A stretch of DNA of 64,000 nt from Cryobacterium sp. SO1 (GCF_004210215.2 NZ_CP067394.1:806001-870000); one strand, 5' to 3'. Shown: positions 47,950 to 57,357, counted from the first letter of the stretch. The notes: generated by a model from the sequence alone, not told the origin. Numbers and translations: made by a program.

Positions 47950-48470
47950 CCGACGTACTCGATGCCCTCGTGCCGCAGCAGCCACTGCTTGGTGGGGATG
48001 CCCTCACCGGCGCTGAACCCGGTGATGCGGCCGTTGGAGGCGAGCACCCGGTGGCAGCCCACCAGGATCGGCGCCGGGTTCGCGCCCACAGCGCCGCCGA
48101 TGGCGCGGCCCGCGCCGCTCTTGCCGATGGAACGACCCAGCTCGCCGTAGGAGAGGTGATCGCCGAAGGGGATCGCAGCCAGGCCCCGCCAGACGCTTCG
48201 CTGGAACTCTGTGCCGCGGTTCAGCCGCACGGGAACGTCGAAGGTCACTCGGATGCCGGCGAAGTACTCGCTGAGCTGGGTGGCCGCACGCTCGAGCACG
48301 GCGTTGGGAGCCTCGACCAGGCCCTCCAGCGGCAGGTGGCCGCCGCGGATGATGGCCAGTGACCAGACCTCATCGTCGTCGCCGGTGAGTTCGAGGTCGC
48401 CGAGCGGGCTCGGCACGCGAACCAGGTTCGGGGGAGTGAGGGCTGGGTTGTTCAGACTGTGGCTGTTCAT
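47946..48470 (-). CDS. ogt: Methylated-DNA-protein cysteine methyltransferase
   Basis: Repairs O6-methylguanine by transferring the methyl group to its own Cys. It is 174 residues. The helix-turn-helix part is FQRSVWRGLAAIPFGDHLSYGELG, the Asn hinge lies in GAVGANPAP and the acceptor Cys is in LVGCHRVLASNGRITGFSAG. The usual PCHR is GCHR here, with the reactive Cys and His kept. It is first of an operon with tag. No ada-type regulatory domain is fused. Confidence 0.9.
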   Translation of the reverse strand: MNSHSLNNPALTPPNLVRVPSPLGDLELTGDDDEVWSLAIIRGGHLPLEGLVEAPNAVLERAATQLSEYFAGIRVTFDVPVRLNRGTEFQRSVWRGLAAIPFGDHLSYGELGRSIGKSGAGRAIGGAVGANPAPILVGCHRVLASNGRITGFSAGEGIPTKQWLLRHEGIEYVG

Positions 48471-48603
48471 AGTGTGACTGTAGTCGGCGGTGAGTCCGGG
48501 CTCCGGCGGGAATCGGACACAGGAATCTGCGGCCGGATCGCGGCCTGTGGAGGAGGGGCCCGAACATGGTCAAACCAAGGCCGCACAGGAATAGTCTGTA
48601 ACA

Positions 48604-49566
48604 ATGGCTCAGATCGACTATCGCACTCTTGGCAACTCCGGGCTCGTCGTTTCGACGATCGGGCTGGGCTGCAACAACTTCGGCCGGAACGGCACCAGCA
48701 CCGAATCCCAGGCCGGCACGTCCCTGGTGATCGATGCGGCCATCGACACCGGCGTCACCCTCTTCGACACCGCCGACATCTACGGCGCCGAGCGGGGACT
48801 CAGCGAGACCCTGATGGGCCACGCCCTGCGCGGCAAGCGCGACCAGATCGTGCTCGCCACCAAATTCGGCATGGACATGGCCGGCGCGAACGGCCCCGAT
48901 TGGGACGCCCGCGGCTCCCGCCGATACATCCGCCTGGCCGTCGAAGCGTCGCTCACCCGGCTGCAGACCGACTGGATCGACCTGTACCAGCTGCACCGGC
49001 CGGACGCCAACACGCCCATCGAGGAAACCCTGGACACCCTGGACGACCTCATCCGGGAGGGCAAGATCCGCTATATCGGCCACTCGAACCTGGCCGGCTG
49101 GCAGATCGCGGAGGCCGAATTCACGGCCAGGATCGGCCACCATCCGGCGTTCATCTCGGCGCAGAACGAGTACAGCCTGCTCGTGCGCGAGGCCGAGGAA
49201 GAGGTGCTGCCGGCCGTGAACGCCTACGGACTGGGCTTCCTGCCGTTCTTCCCGCTTTACAACGGCCTGTTCACCGGCAAGTTCAGCCGCGACGGCGGCC
49301 CGGCCGACAGCCGCATCATGACGATCCGCCGGCACTTGCTCGACGACGCCCCCTGGGACACCATCGAGCGCTACCAGCAGTTCTGCGACGACCGCGGTGT
49401 GAGCATGCTCGCTGCCACACTCGCCTGGCTCCTGGCTCAGCCCGGGCTCACCAGCGTCATCGCCGGCGCCACCAAACCGGAACAGATCGTGCAGAACGCC
49501 CAGGCCGCCACCACCTGGCAGCCCACCGCCGACGACGTCGCCTACATCTCGGCCCTGTTCGCCTGA
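48604..49566 (+). CDS. Aldo/keto reductase
   Basis: A 320-residue NADPH-dependent TIM-barrel oxidoreductase. The tetrad is visible: Asp and Tyr in LFDTADIYGAERGLSE, Lys in LATKFGMDM and His in LYQLHRPD. VIAGATKPEQIVQNA near the C-terminus binds the cofactor phosphate. The substrate is not known; the FLPFFPLYNGLFTGKFS stretch resembles the YajO/PhlA subgroup. Its stop overlaps the next ABC gene (TGATG), suggesting it is expressed with the exporter. Confidence 0.9.
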   Translation: MAQIDYRTLGNSGLVVSTIGLGCNNFGRNGTSTESQAGTSLVIDAAIDTGVTLFDTADIYGAERGLSETLMGHALRGKRDQIVLATKFGMDMAGANGPDWDARGSRRYIRLAVEASLTRLQTDWIDLYQLHRPDANTPIEETLDTLDDLIREGKIRYIGHSNLAGWQIAEAEFTARIGHHPAFISAQNEYSLLVREAEEEVLPAVNAYGLGFLPFFPLYNGLFTGKFSRDGGPADSRIMTIRRHLLDDAPWDTIERYQQFCDDRGVSMLAATLAWLLAQPGLTSVIAGATKPEQIVQNAQAATTWQPTADDVAYISALFA

Positions 49567-51299
49567 TGCTCTGGACACTGCTTGTACGCTACCTCCGGCC
49601 GCACTGGCGGCTGCTCGTGGCCGTCGTCGTCTTCCAGCTGGCGCAGTCGGTCGCGTCCCTGTACCTGCCGTCGCTGAATGCCGACATCATCGACGAGGGC
49701 GTGGCCACCGGCGACACCGGCTACATCCTCCGCGTCGGCGGCCTGATGCTGCTGATCACCCTCGGCCAGATCGTCTGCGCCATCATCGCCGTCTACTTCG
49801 GCGCCAAGGCGGCCATGGCCCTCGGCCGTGACCTGCGCGGAGCGGTCTTCACCCGGGTGGGGGAGTTCTCCGAACAGGAGGTCAGCCGGTTCGGGGCCCC
49901 GTCGCTGATCACCCGGTCCACCAACGATGTGCAACAGGTGCAGATGCTGGTGCTGACCACCTGCACCCTGCTGGTCTCCGCGCCGATCCTGTGCATCGGC
50001 GGCATCATCATGGCCATGCGACAGGACCTCGAACTGTCCTGGCTGATCGCCGTGAGCGTGCCCGTGCTCCTCGTGGCCGTCGGGCTGATCATCGTGCGCA
50101 TGGTGCCGCTGTTCCGGGTGATGCAGGTGCGTATCGACACCGTCAACCGGGTGCTGCGCGAGCAGCTCACCGGCATCCGCGTGATTCGCGCCTTCGTGCG
50201 CGAAGACGTGGAGACCCGCCGCTTCGGCCAGGCCAATACCGACGTCACCCAGACGGCCCTGCAGGCCGGCCGGCTGATGGCGCTGATGTTCCCGGTGGTG
50301 ATGCTGGTGCTCAACGTCTCCAGCGTTGCCGTGATCTGGTTCGGCGCGTTCCGCATCGAGGACGGCTCGATGCAGGTGGGCACCCTGATCGCCTTCCTCA
50401 GCTACCTGATGCAGATCCTGATGGCCGTGATGATGGCCACCTTCATGGCCGTGATGATCCCGCGAGCCACGGTCTCGGCCGACCGGATCGGTGAGGTGCT
50501 CGACACCGCGTCCAGCGTGCGCCCGCCGGTGAACCCGGTGAACGCGACACACGGCCAAGGCGAGTTGGAGCTTCGGGGTGTGAGCTTCGCCTACCCCGGT
50601 GCCGAACAGCCCGTGCTCAGCGAGATCAGCTTCGTGGCCAGGCCCGGCTTCACCACCGCCATCATCGGCAGCACCGGGTCGGGCAAGACCACCCTGGTCA
50701 ATCTGATGCCGAGACTGTTCGACGCCACCAGCGGCACCGTGCTCTTCGGCGGCGTCGATGTGCGCGAACTGAACCCCGACCTGCTCTGGGGCCACATCGG
50801 CCTGGTGCCGCAGAAGCCGTACCTGTTCTCCGGCACCGTGCGCAGCAATCTGCTCTACGGCAAGCCGGATGCCACCGAGCCGGAGATCTGGCAGGCGCTG
50901 GAGACCGCCCAGGCCCGCGACTTCGTCGAGCGGCTCGACGGCGGCCTCGACGCGCCCATCTCCCAGGGTGGCACCAACGTCTCCGGCGGGCAGCGGCAAC
51001 GCCTCGCGATCGCCAGGGCGCTGGTGAAACGGCCCGAGCTGTACATCTTCGACGACTCGTTCTCGGCCCTCGACCTCGCCACGGATGCCCGGTTGCGGGC
51101 GGCCCTCGCCGCCGACGTCTCCGAGGCGACCATGATTATCGTGGCCCAGCGGGTGTCCACGATCATCGACGCCGACCAGATCCTCGTCGTCGAAGACGGC
51201 CGGATCGTGGCCAGCGGAACACACGAGGAGCTTCTGGAATCCTCGACCACGTATCAGGAGATTGCGGCATCCCAGCTGGCAGCGGAGGCCACCTCATGA
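49566..51299 (+). CDS. ABC exporter half-transporter, degenerate-site subunit
   Basis: A 577-residue protein: six-helix membrane domain (about 1-310) and ATPase domain (about 335-577). Walker A GSTGSGKTT and signature NVSGGQRQRL are intact. Walker B is followed by Asp instead of the catalytic Glu (YIFDDSFSALD), and the switch His is Gln (VAQRVST). These are the hallmarks of the degenerate site in heterodimeric exporters such as TM287/288, LmrCD and BmrCD. It is coupled by overlap to the second half-transporter and preceded by an aldo/keto reductase. The substrate is unknown, commonly a drug or lipid. Confidence 0.92.
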   Translation: MLWTLLVRYLRPHWRLLVAVVVFQLAQSVASLYLPSLNADIIDEGVATGDTGYILRVGGLMLLITLGQIVCAIIAVYFGAKAAMALGRDLRGAVFTRVGEFSEQEVSRFGAPSLITRSTNDVQQVQMLVLTTCTLLVSAPILCIGGIIMAMRQDLELSWLIAVSVPVLLVAVGLIIVRMVPLFRVMQVRIDTVNRVLREQLTGIRVIRAFVREDVETRRFGQANTDVTQTALQAGRLMALMFPVVMLVLNVSSVAVIWFGAFRIEDGSMQVGTLIAFLSYLMQILMAVMMATFMAVMIPRATVSADRIGEVLDTASSVRPPVNPVNATHGQGELELRGVSFAYPGAEQPVLSEISFVARPGFTTAIIGSTGSGKTTLVNLMPRLFDATSGTVLFGGVDVRELNPDLLWGHIGLVPQKPYLFSGTVRSNLLYGKPDATEPEIWQALETAQARDFVERLDGGLDAPISQGGTNVSGGQRQRLAIARALVKRPELYIFDDSFSALDLATDARLRAALAADVSEATMIIVAQRVSTIIDADQILVVEDGRIVASGTHEELLESSTTYQEIAASQLAAEATS

Positions 51300-53254
51300 G
51301 CGAGCGCACCGACGACGACGTGAAGGTTCCCGCCAGGCCCCCGCGCGGCGGCGGTCCGTTCGGCGGCATGAACATGCCGGCCGAGAAGGCCATGAACTTC
51401 GGTCCGAGCGCCAAACGTCTGATCGGCACGCTGCGCCCCGAGCGGGTGTGGCTGGCCCTTGTGCTGGTGCTCGCGGTGATCAGCGTGACGTTCTCGGTGA
51501 TCGGCCCGCGGCTGCTCGGCGAGGGCACCAACCTGATCTTCTCCGGCGTCGTGTCGAAAACCCTGCCGGCCGGGGCCACCCAGGCCGAGGTGATCGCGGG
51601 CCTCAAGGCATCCGGCAATACCGCGCAGGCCGACATGCTCAGTGCGATGACCCTCACCCCGGGCCTCGGCATCGACTTCGCGGCGCTGTCTGCCGTGCTG
51701 TTCTGGGTGCTGGCGCTGTACATCCTGGCCTCGGTGTTCAGCTGGCTGCAGGCCCTGGTGCTCAACGCCGTCGTGCAGCGCACCGTTTACCGGCTGCGTG
51801 AGGAGATCGAGGCGAAGATCAACCGGCTGCCGCTGGGCTACTTCGACACCGTCAAGCGCGGCGAACTGCTCAGCCGGGTGACCAACGACGTCGACAACAT
51901 CTCGCAGAGCCTGCAGCAGTCGCTCAGCCAGGTGGTCACGTCCCTGCTCACCGTCATCGGCGTCATCGTGATGATGCTGTTGCTCTCGCCGTTGCTCGCC
52001 GTGATCGCGCTGGTCACCGTGCCGCTGACCCTGGTGACCACGGTCATGATCGCCAAGCGGTCGCAGAAGCTCTTCGTGGCGCAGTGGGCGCACACCGGGG
52101 AGCTCAACGGCCAGATCGAGGAGACCTTCTCCGGGCACGCCCTGGTGAAGGTCTTCGGCCGGCAGAAGGAAGTGGAGCAGCGCTTCGCGGCCAAGAACGA
52201 CGAACTCTACGAGGCGAGCTTCGGCGCCCAGTTCGTGAGCGGCATGATCATGCCCGCGATGACGTTCATCGGCAACCTCGTCTACGTGGCCATCGCCGTC
52301 GTCGGCGGGTTGCAGGTGGCCTCAGGGGCCATGCAGCTCGGTGACGTGCAGGCGTTCATCCAGTACTCCAGGCAGTTCACCCAGCCGCTGGCGCAGCTGG
52401 GCTCGATGGCCAACCTGTTGCAGTCCGGCGTCGCCAGCGCCGAGCGGGTCTTCGAGCTGCTGGATGCCGACGAGCAGAGCCCGGACGCGGACCCGGCCGA
52501 CACGCCCGCCGAGACCCACGGCCGGCTGGTGTTCGAGGACGTGTCGTTCGGCTACAGCCCGGACAAGCCGCTGATCGAGGGGCTGAACCTGGTGGCCGAA
52601 CCCGGCCAGACCGTGGCGATCGTCGGACCGACCGGGGCCGGCAAGACCACCTTGGTGAATCTGATGATGCGCTTCTACGAGCTCGACCGGGGCCGGATCA
52701 CCCTGGACGGCGTCGACATCTCGACGATGACCCGAAACGACCTGCGCGGCCGGATGGGCATGGTGCTGCAGGACACCTGGCTCTTCGGCGGCAGCATCCG
52801 CGACAACATCGCCTACGGCCGGCCGGACGCCACCGAGGAGCAGATCCTGGAGGCCGCGCAGGCCACCTATGTGGACCGGTTCGTGCACTCGTTGCCGGAC
52901 GGCTACGACACGGTGCTCGACGACGAGGGCGGCAACGTCAGCGCGGGCGAGAAGCAGCTGCTGACCATCGCTCGGGCGTTCCTGGCCCGGCCGAGCGTGC
53001 TGATCCTCGACGAGGCCACCAGCTCCGTCGACACCCGCACCGAGGTGCTCGTGCAGCACGCCATGAAGGCGCTTCGCGCCGACCGCACCAGCTTCGTCAT
53101 CGCGCACCGCCTGTCGACGATCCGGGATGCCGACCTGATCCTGGTGATGGAGGCCGGCAAGATCGTCGAGCAGGGCAGCCACACCGAGCTGCTCCTGTCC
53201 GACGGCGCCTACCGAGCCCTCTACGACTCCCAATTCGCCGCCGCGATCGAGTAA
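51296..53254 (+). CDS. ABC exporter half-transporter, catalytic subunit
   Basis: A 652-residue partner of the preceding gene (ATGA overlap). The N-terminus has an 80-residue hydrophilic extension (PARPPRGGGPFGGMNMP) before the membrane domain, which carries a 40-residue insertion in the first loop (about 85-130). The ATPase domain has Walker A GPTGAGKTT, Walker B LILDEATSS with the catalytic Glu, and the H-switch IAHRLST. Its signature is VSAGEKQLL rather than LSGGQ, so it completes the degenerate site with the partner's Walker A. It ends 10 bases before a perfect palindrome. Confidence 0.92.
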   Translation: MSERTDDDVKVPARPPRGGGPFGGMNMPAEKAMNFGPSAKRLIGTLRPERVWLALVLVLAVISVTFSVIGPRLLGEGTNLIFSGVVSKTLPAGATQAEVIAGLKASGNTAQADMLSAMTLTPGLGIDFAALSAVLFWVLALYILASVFSWLQALVLNAVVQRTVYRLREEIEAKINRLPLGYFDTVKRGELLSRVTNDVDNISQSLQQSLSQVVTSLLTVIGVIVMMLLLSPLLAVIALVTVPLTLVTTVMIAKRSQKLFVAQWAHTGELNGQIEETFSGHALVKVFGRQKEVEQRFAAKNDELYEASFGAQFVSGMIMPAMTFIGNLVYVAIAVVGGLQVASGAMQLGDVQAFIQYSRQFTQPLAQLGSMANLLQSGVASAERVFELLDADEQSPDADPADTPAETHGRLVFEDVSFGYSPDKPLIEGLNLVAEPGQTVAIVGPTGAGKTTLVNLMMRFYELDRGRITLDGVDISTMTRNDLRGRMGMVLQDTWLFGGSIRDNIAYGRPDATEEQILEAAQATYVDRFVHSLPDGYDTVLDDEGGNVSAGEKQLLTIARAFLARPSVLILDEATSSVDTRTEVLVQHAMKALRADRTSFVIAHRLSTIRDADLILVMEAGKIVEQGSHTELLLSDGAYRALYDSQFAAAIE

Positions 53255-53264
53255 CCCCCCTCCT

Positions 53265-53329
53265 CTCGCGAACTGTGAGAAAAGCCCCACAAACGTCACG
53301 TTTGTGGGGCTTTTCTCACAGTTCGCGAG
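53265..53329. terminator. 65-base perfect palindrome between convergent genes (61-bp repeat, copy B)
   Basis: Two perfect 31-base arms around a three-base loop: left CTCGCGAACTGTGAGAAAAG then CCCCACAAACG, right its exact complement. Runs of four T or A flank the GGGGC core on both strands, so it can act as a bidirectional terminator between the ABC exporter and the acetate-transporter gene. Its central 61 bases (53267-53327) correspond to the element at 35953-36013. Confidence 0.9.
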
Positions 53330-53974
53330 TTATTTGGCGGGCCAGACCGGGAGGACGGCGCGGCCGGCGGTGGAGTTGTAGACCACGGCGAAGGAGCCGT
53401 ACCAGGCCAGCAGCGCGGTGAGGATGCCGAACCAGCCGCCGAGCTGGTGGATCGCGGTGATGCCGGTGTACGCGCCGATCGCGAGCAGGGCGAAGGTGAT
53501 CGACAGCGCGACGAAGACGATGAAGATCGACCCGTTGGTGTTCTTGGCGGCGACGGTCATGTACACCGTGAAGATCGTCCAGGCGAGCAAGAACGTGCCC
53601 ATGCCGGCGGCACCGGCCGCCACGTTGCCGCCGGTGCTCTCCAAGTACCAGAAGGCCAGCCAGAACGCGCCGAACGAGGTGAACGCCGTTGCACCGAAGG
53701 TGTTGCCGTTGCGCAGCTCCCAGATGCCGGCGATGACCTGGGCGCTTCCGCCGTAGAACAGGGCGAGGCCGAGCACGGCGACACTGGAGGGCACGATGCC
53801 GGTGTTGGACATGCTGAGCACGAAGGTGGTGAGCGCGAAAGCGCCCAGGCCCAGGGCGCCTGGATCGGCGAGAGCCTTGTGGGACGCGGCAGCGGGGGCT
53901 GCAGAAGCGGGTGCGGGGGGTGCTGTCACGGCGGCCACGGAGACCTCCGGATTAGTCGTATTGATTTGATTCAT
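53330..53974 (-). CDS. GPR1/FUN34/YaaH (AceTr) family transporter
   Basis: A 214-residue membrane protein with six hydrophobic segments after an Ala/Pro-rich N-terminus of about 40 residues. The family uptakes acetate or succinate with protons (SatP) or moves ammonium in yeast homologues. The usual NPAPLGL motif at the first helix appears as DPGALGLGAF, and FYGGSAQVIAGIWE is the second conserved block. ATG 53974 was chosen because the longer frame would extend into sequence without membrane or signal character; the ribosome binding site is weak. It is convergent with the ABC exporter, with a palindrome between. Confidence 0.85.
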   Translation of the reverse strand: MNQINTTNPEVSVAAVTAPPAPASAAPAAASHKALADPGALGLGAFALTTFVLSMSNTGIVPSSVAVLGLALFYGGSAQVIAGIWELRNGNTFGATAFTSFGAFWLAFWYLESTGGNVAAGAAGMGTFLLAWTIFTVYMTVAAKNTNGSIFIVFVALSITFALLAIGAYTGITAIHQLGGWFGILTALLAWYGSFAVVYNSTAGRAVLPVWPAK

Positions 53975-54102
53975 TTGTTCTGAGATTATCAGCCCGGCCG
54001 AGCGCGTCCTGGCGCGTTGTGCACAGGCGGCCGGCCCGCCGAGTTCTGCACAGTTCGGTCGGCGCCCGGTCGTTCGGGCCGGTTGAGGCGCACAGTCGGC
54101 GC

Positions 54103-55338
54103 ATGGAAAAGACAATCGTGAAGACCCCGACTCCCCAGGATTTCCTCGCCCTCGTGCCCCAGCTCGTGGGCTTCCTTCCCGCCCAGAGTGTGGTGCTCGT
54201 CGCCTTCCGCGGCAACCGCACCTGCGGCGCCCTCCGGTTCAACCTGCCCGAGCCCGGCGCCGGCCCGCAGGAACTGCGGCGCATCGCCGGAGCCCTGCTC
54301 GGCACCCTGTGCAAGATCCCCGGCGTCGACGCCCTCGTGCCGGTGGCCTACACCGACGAGTCGATCGGCGACGACCCTACCGATGACATCGCCGACCTGC
54401 CCCAGGGCGCTTTCCTGCGGGCGATCCTCACCCGGGCCGGCCAGTCCGGCTTTCTCGTGCGGGACGCGCTCTGTGTGGCCGCTGACGGCTGGGTGTCGTA
54501 CCTGGCCGCCGCGCCCGCCACGGGCAGGCCCCGTTCCGCGCGGCTCAAGCATCCGCTCAGCGAGATCGCGGATTCCACCGTGAACGAGGGCATTCCCCGC
54601 GATGCCCGCCGGGAACTCGGCCGGCTGCATACCGGCGCAGAGCTGCCCAGGGTGGACCTGGGCACCCGGGAACGCTTCGCCAGGCGGCTGGCCCGTTACC
54701 AGAGGCTCGGCCCCGACATGGGGCCGATCCCCGAGCTCATCGAAATGGTCGGCGACATGCTCGACCCGGTGGGCACCGCCGAGACCGCGCTCGGCGTGAA
54801 CCCCGCCGAGCTCACCATCGACGAGGCCGCTGCGCTGCTGTTCCTGATGCAGGGCCCAGCCACCCGGGACCAGATGATGTTGCAGTTCGCCTTCGGTGAG
54901 GCGGAGGGCCGTCGCAGCCTGGCCCTGAACCGGCACTATGCGCAGCGGCAGCGCGAGACCGGTCTCAGTATGGACGAGGTCGTCGAAGCCGACATGGCCG
55001 CCGGCCTGGCCCTGCAGGAGACCTCACCGACCACCGGTGATCTGATGCTCGGCATGAGCCTGGACCGGCCGGACCCGGAGCGGATCGAGCGGGGCATCCG
55101 GCTGCTCAAACTGCTCGTGGCGATGGCACCCCGCACGGCCAGGCCGGCACCGCTGTGCATGCTGGCCTGGCTGAGCTGGGCGCTCGGCCAGGGGTCGGTC
55201 GCCGGTATCTACCTCGACACGGCCGTCGACATCGACGCCGGCTACCCGATGGCGCTGCTGTTGCTGCAGATGATCGGCAGCGGGCACCTGCCCGAGTGGG
55301 CGTTCGCGGTGCCCGACGACGCAACCATCGTGCCGTGA
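54103..55338 (+). CDS. DUF4192 domain protein
   Basis: A 411-residue protein of a family confined largely to actinobacteria. The N-terminus shows the family opening, TPTPQDFLALVPQLVGFLPAQSVVLVAFRG, followed by GALRFNLPEPG; the C-terminal half (about 270-405) includes DPERIERGIRLLKLLVAMAPR and APLCMLAWLSWALGQGSVAG. The domain is predicted to bind nucleic acid or a partner but has no established role. The ATG at 54103 starts the conserved region. It is divergent from the transporter gene, with 128 bases between. Confidence 0.85.
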   Translation: MEKTIVKTPTPQDFLALVPQLVGFLPAQSVVLVAFRGNRTCGALRFNLPEPGAGPQELRRIAGALLGTLCKIPGVDALVPVAYTDESIGDDPTDDIADLPQGAFLRAILTRAGQSGFLVRDALCVAADGWVSYLAAAPATGRPRSARLKHPLSEIADSTVNEGIPRDARRELGRLHTGAELPRVDLGTRERFARRLARYQRLGPDMGPIPELIEMVGDMLDPVGTAETALGVNPAELTIDEAAALLFLMQGPATRDQMMLQFAFGEAEGRRSLALNRHYAQRQRETGLSMDEVVEADMAAGLALQETSPTTGDLMLGMSLDRPDPERIERGIRLLKLLVAMAPRTARPAPLCMLAWLSWALGQGSVAGIYLDTAVDIDAGYPMALLLLQMIGSGHLPEWAFAVPDDATIVP

Positions 55339-55389
55339 CGCGGTTGGGCAGGCCGGGGCCCGTGCGCCGCGCACGGTGCCGCCGACCGG

Positions 55390-56823
55390 CTACAGATGCT
55401 TCGGGGCCTCCGACAGCACGCCGTACAGGATGTCGCCGATCTCCCGGATCTCCGCCGGGCCGATGGTCAGCGGCGGCGCGAGCTGCACGACAGGGTCGCC
55501 CCGGTCATCCGCCCGGCAGTACAGCCCGGCGTCGAAAAGCGCACCGGACAGGTAGCCGCGCAGCAACCGCTCGGACTCGTCGTGGTTGAAGGTCTCCTTG
55601 GTGTTCTTGTCCTTGACCAGCTCGATGCCGAAGAAGTAGCCGTCGCCGCGCACGTCACCCACGATCGGCAGCGCGAGCAGCTTCTCCAGCTCGGCCCTGA
55701 AAACCGGCGAGTTCTGCCGCACGTTCTCGTTGAGCTTCTCCTCGTCGAAGATGTCGAGGTTGGCCAGCGCCACCGCCGCGGACACAGGATGGCCGCCGAA
55801 GGTGTAGCCGTGATAGAACGCCGTGTCGCCGTGTTTGAACGGCTCATAGATGCGGTCGCTGATGATGGTCGCGCCGATCGGCGAGTAGCCGCTGGTCATG
55901 CCCTTGGCGCAGGTGATCATGTCGGGCTCGATGCCGAAGGTGGTCGACGCGAACATGTTGCCGATCCGGCCGAACGCTGTGATCACCTCGTCGGCCACCA
56001 ACAGCACGTCGTACGTGTCGCAGATCTCGCGCACCCGGCTGAAGTAGCCGGGCGGCGGAGGGAAGCAGCCCCCGGAGTTCTGCACGGGCTCCAGGAACAC
56101 CGCGGCCACGGTCTCCGGTCCCTCGAACTGGATCATCTCCTCGATGCGGTTCGCCGCCCACAGGCCGAACGCCTCGACATCGTCGCCGTGCCCTGAGCCC
56201 ATCTCGTCGGCCCGGTAAAAATTGGTGTTGGGCACCCTGAAGCCGCCAGGGGTGACCGGCTCGAACATTTCCTTGAGCGCGGGGATGCCCGTGATCGCCA
56301 GGGCGCCCTGGGTGGTGCCGTGATAGGCGACGGAGCGGGAGATCACCTTGTGCTTGGTGGGGCGGCCCTGCAGCTTCCAGTAGTACTTGGCAAGCTTGAA
56401 CGCCGTCTCGACGGCCTCGCCTCCGCCGGTGGAGAAGAACACCCGGTTCAAGTCGCCCGGCGCGTGCTCGGCCAAACGGTCGGCGAGCTCGATGGCGCTC
56501 GGGTGCGCGTACGACCAGAGCGGGAAGAACGCGAGCTCCTCCGCCTGCTTCGCGGCGGCCTGGGCGAGTCTCTTGCGGCCGTGCCCGGCGTTCACCACGA
56601 ACAGCCCGCTCAGGCCGTCGATATACTTCTTGCCGGTGGAGTCCCAGATGTGGTGGCCGAGTCCCTTGGTGATCACCGGCACGCCGGCACCGGATTCCAG
56701 CACGGACTGACGGGCGAAGTGCATCCAGAGGTGGTCCTTGGCCTTCTGCTGCAGGTCGGCGTTCTCGGCGTCGCTGTAGACGCGCGGGCCGGTGGTGGAC
56801 GTTGTGGGCTCTGTCATGGTCAT
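55390..56823 (-). CDS. Class III aminotransferase, probable putrescine/GABA type
   Basis: A 477-residue PLP enzyme of fold type I. The PLP site Lys is in MITCAKGMTSGYSP (about residue 300), and the conserved Asp is in VLLVADEVITAFGRIG. STGGGEAVETAFKLA binds cofactor phosphate. The sequence is close in pattern to putrescine-pyruvate and omega-amino acid aminotransferases. Gene context, a gamma-aminobutyraldehyde dehydrogenase and an Lrp regulator, points to putrescine degradation; GABA or beta-alanine remain possible. It starts five bases after the Lrp gene and is its downstream partner. Confidence 0.87.
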   Translation of the reverse strand: MTMTEPTTSTTGPRVYSDAENADLQQKAKDHLWMHFARQSVLESGAGVPVITKGLGHHIWDSTGKKYIDGLSGLFVVNAGHGRKRLAQAAAKQAEELAFFPLWSYAHPSAIELADRLAEHAPGDLNRVFFSTGGGEAVETAFKLAKYYWKLQGRPTKHKVISRSVAYHGTTQGALAITGIPALKEMFEPVTPGGFRVPNTNFYRADEMGSGHGDDVEAFGLWAANRIEEMIQFEGPETVAAVFLEPVQNSGGCFPPPPGYFSRVREICDTYDVLLVADEVITAFGRIGNMFASTTFGIEPDMITCAKGMTSGYSPIGATIISDRIYEPFKHGDTAFYHGYTFGGHPVSAAVALANLDIFDEEKLNENVRQNSPVFRAELEKLLALPIVGDVRGDGYFFGIELVKDKNTKETFNHDESERLLRGYLSGALFDAGLYCRADDRGDPVVQLAPPLTIGPAEIREIGDILYGVLSEAPKHL

Positions 56824-56828
56824 CTCGG

Positions 56829-57311
56829 TTACCGTGTTCCCCAGTTGTACAACTGTTTGTGAAGCTTGAGGTAGACGAACGTCTCGGTTGAGGCGACCCC
56901 CTCAAGCGCGCGGATCTGTGAATTGAGCAGTGCGATCAGTTCGTCGTCGTCCTCGCAGACGACTTCGGCCAGGATGTCGAAGGAACCCGCGGTGAGTACG
57001 ACATAGTCGACGGCCGGGATCTGGGCGAGCTGGTCGGCCAGAATACGGGTGTCGCCGGTGGCGCGGATGCCGATCATGGCCTGCCGGTAGAAGCCCAGCT
57101 GCATCGGGTCGGTCACCGCGACCACCTGCATGACCCCGGCCTCGGTGAGCTTCTGCACCCGTTGGCGCACCGCGGCTTCGCTCAAGCCGACGGCTTTGCC
57201 GATCTCGGCGTAGGACCGTCGACCGTCGACCTGCAGCTGCTCGATGATCTTCTTGGACACATCATCCAGTTGGGCGGGTCGGCCCGCGTTACCGCGTCCA
57301 TTGCTACTCAT
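56829..57311 (-). CDS. Lrp/AsnC family transcriptional regulator
   Basis: A 160-residue regulator. The winged HTH is KIIEQLQVDGRRSYAEIGKAVGLSEAAVRQRVQKL, followed by the RAM ligand-binding domain (about 75-155, QAMIGIRATGDT and VVLTAGSFDILAEVVC). The family usually responds to amino acids. It precedes the aminotransferase on the same strand and is divergent from the dehydrogenase, a layout typical of a local regulator of both. ATG 57311 or the GTG at 57314 are alternative starts. Confidence 0.9.
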   Translation of the reverse strand: MSSNGRGNAGRPAQLDDVSKKIIEQLQVDGRRSYAEIGKAVGLSEAAVRQRVQKLTEAGVMQVVAVTDPMQLGFYRQAMIGIRATGDTRILADQLAQIPAVDYVVLTAGSFDILAEVVCEDDDELIALLNSQIRALEGVASTETFVYLKLHKQLYNWGTR

Positions 57312-57357
57312 CACCCGATTGTGACAGCCAGAATGCCATGCGGCAAGCGAATCAGTC

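Noticed and set aside
48459-49565. Extension of the first ABC half-transporter upstream by 369 residues
   Set aside because: The frame is open only because of GC-rich codon bias; it overlaps the aldo/keto reductase in another frame, and the transporter's membrane domain begins at ATG 49566.
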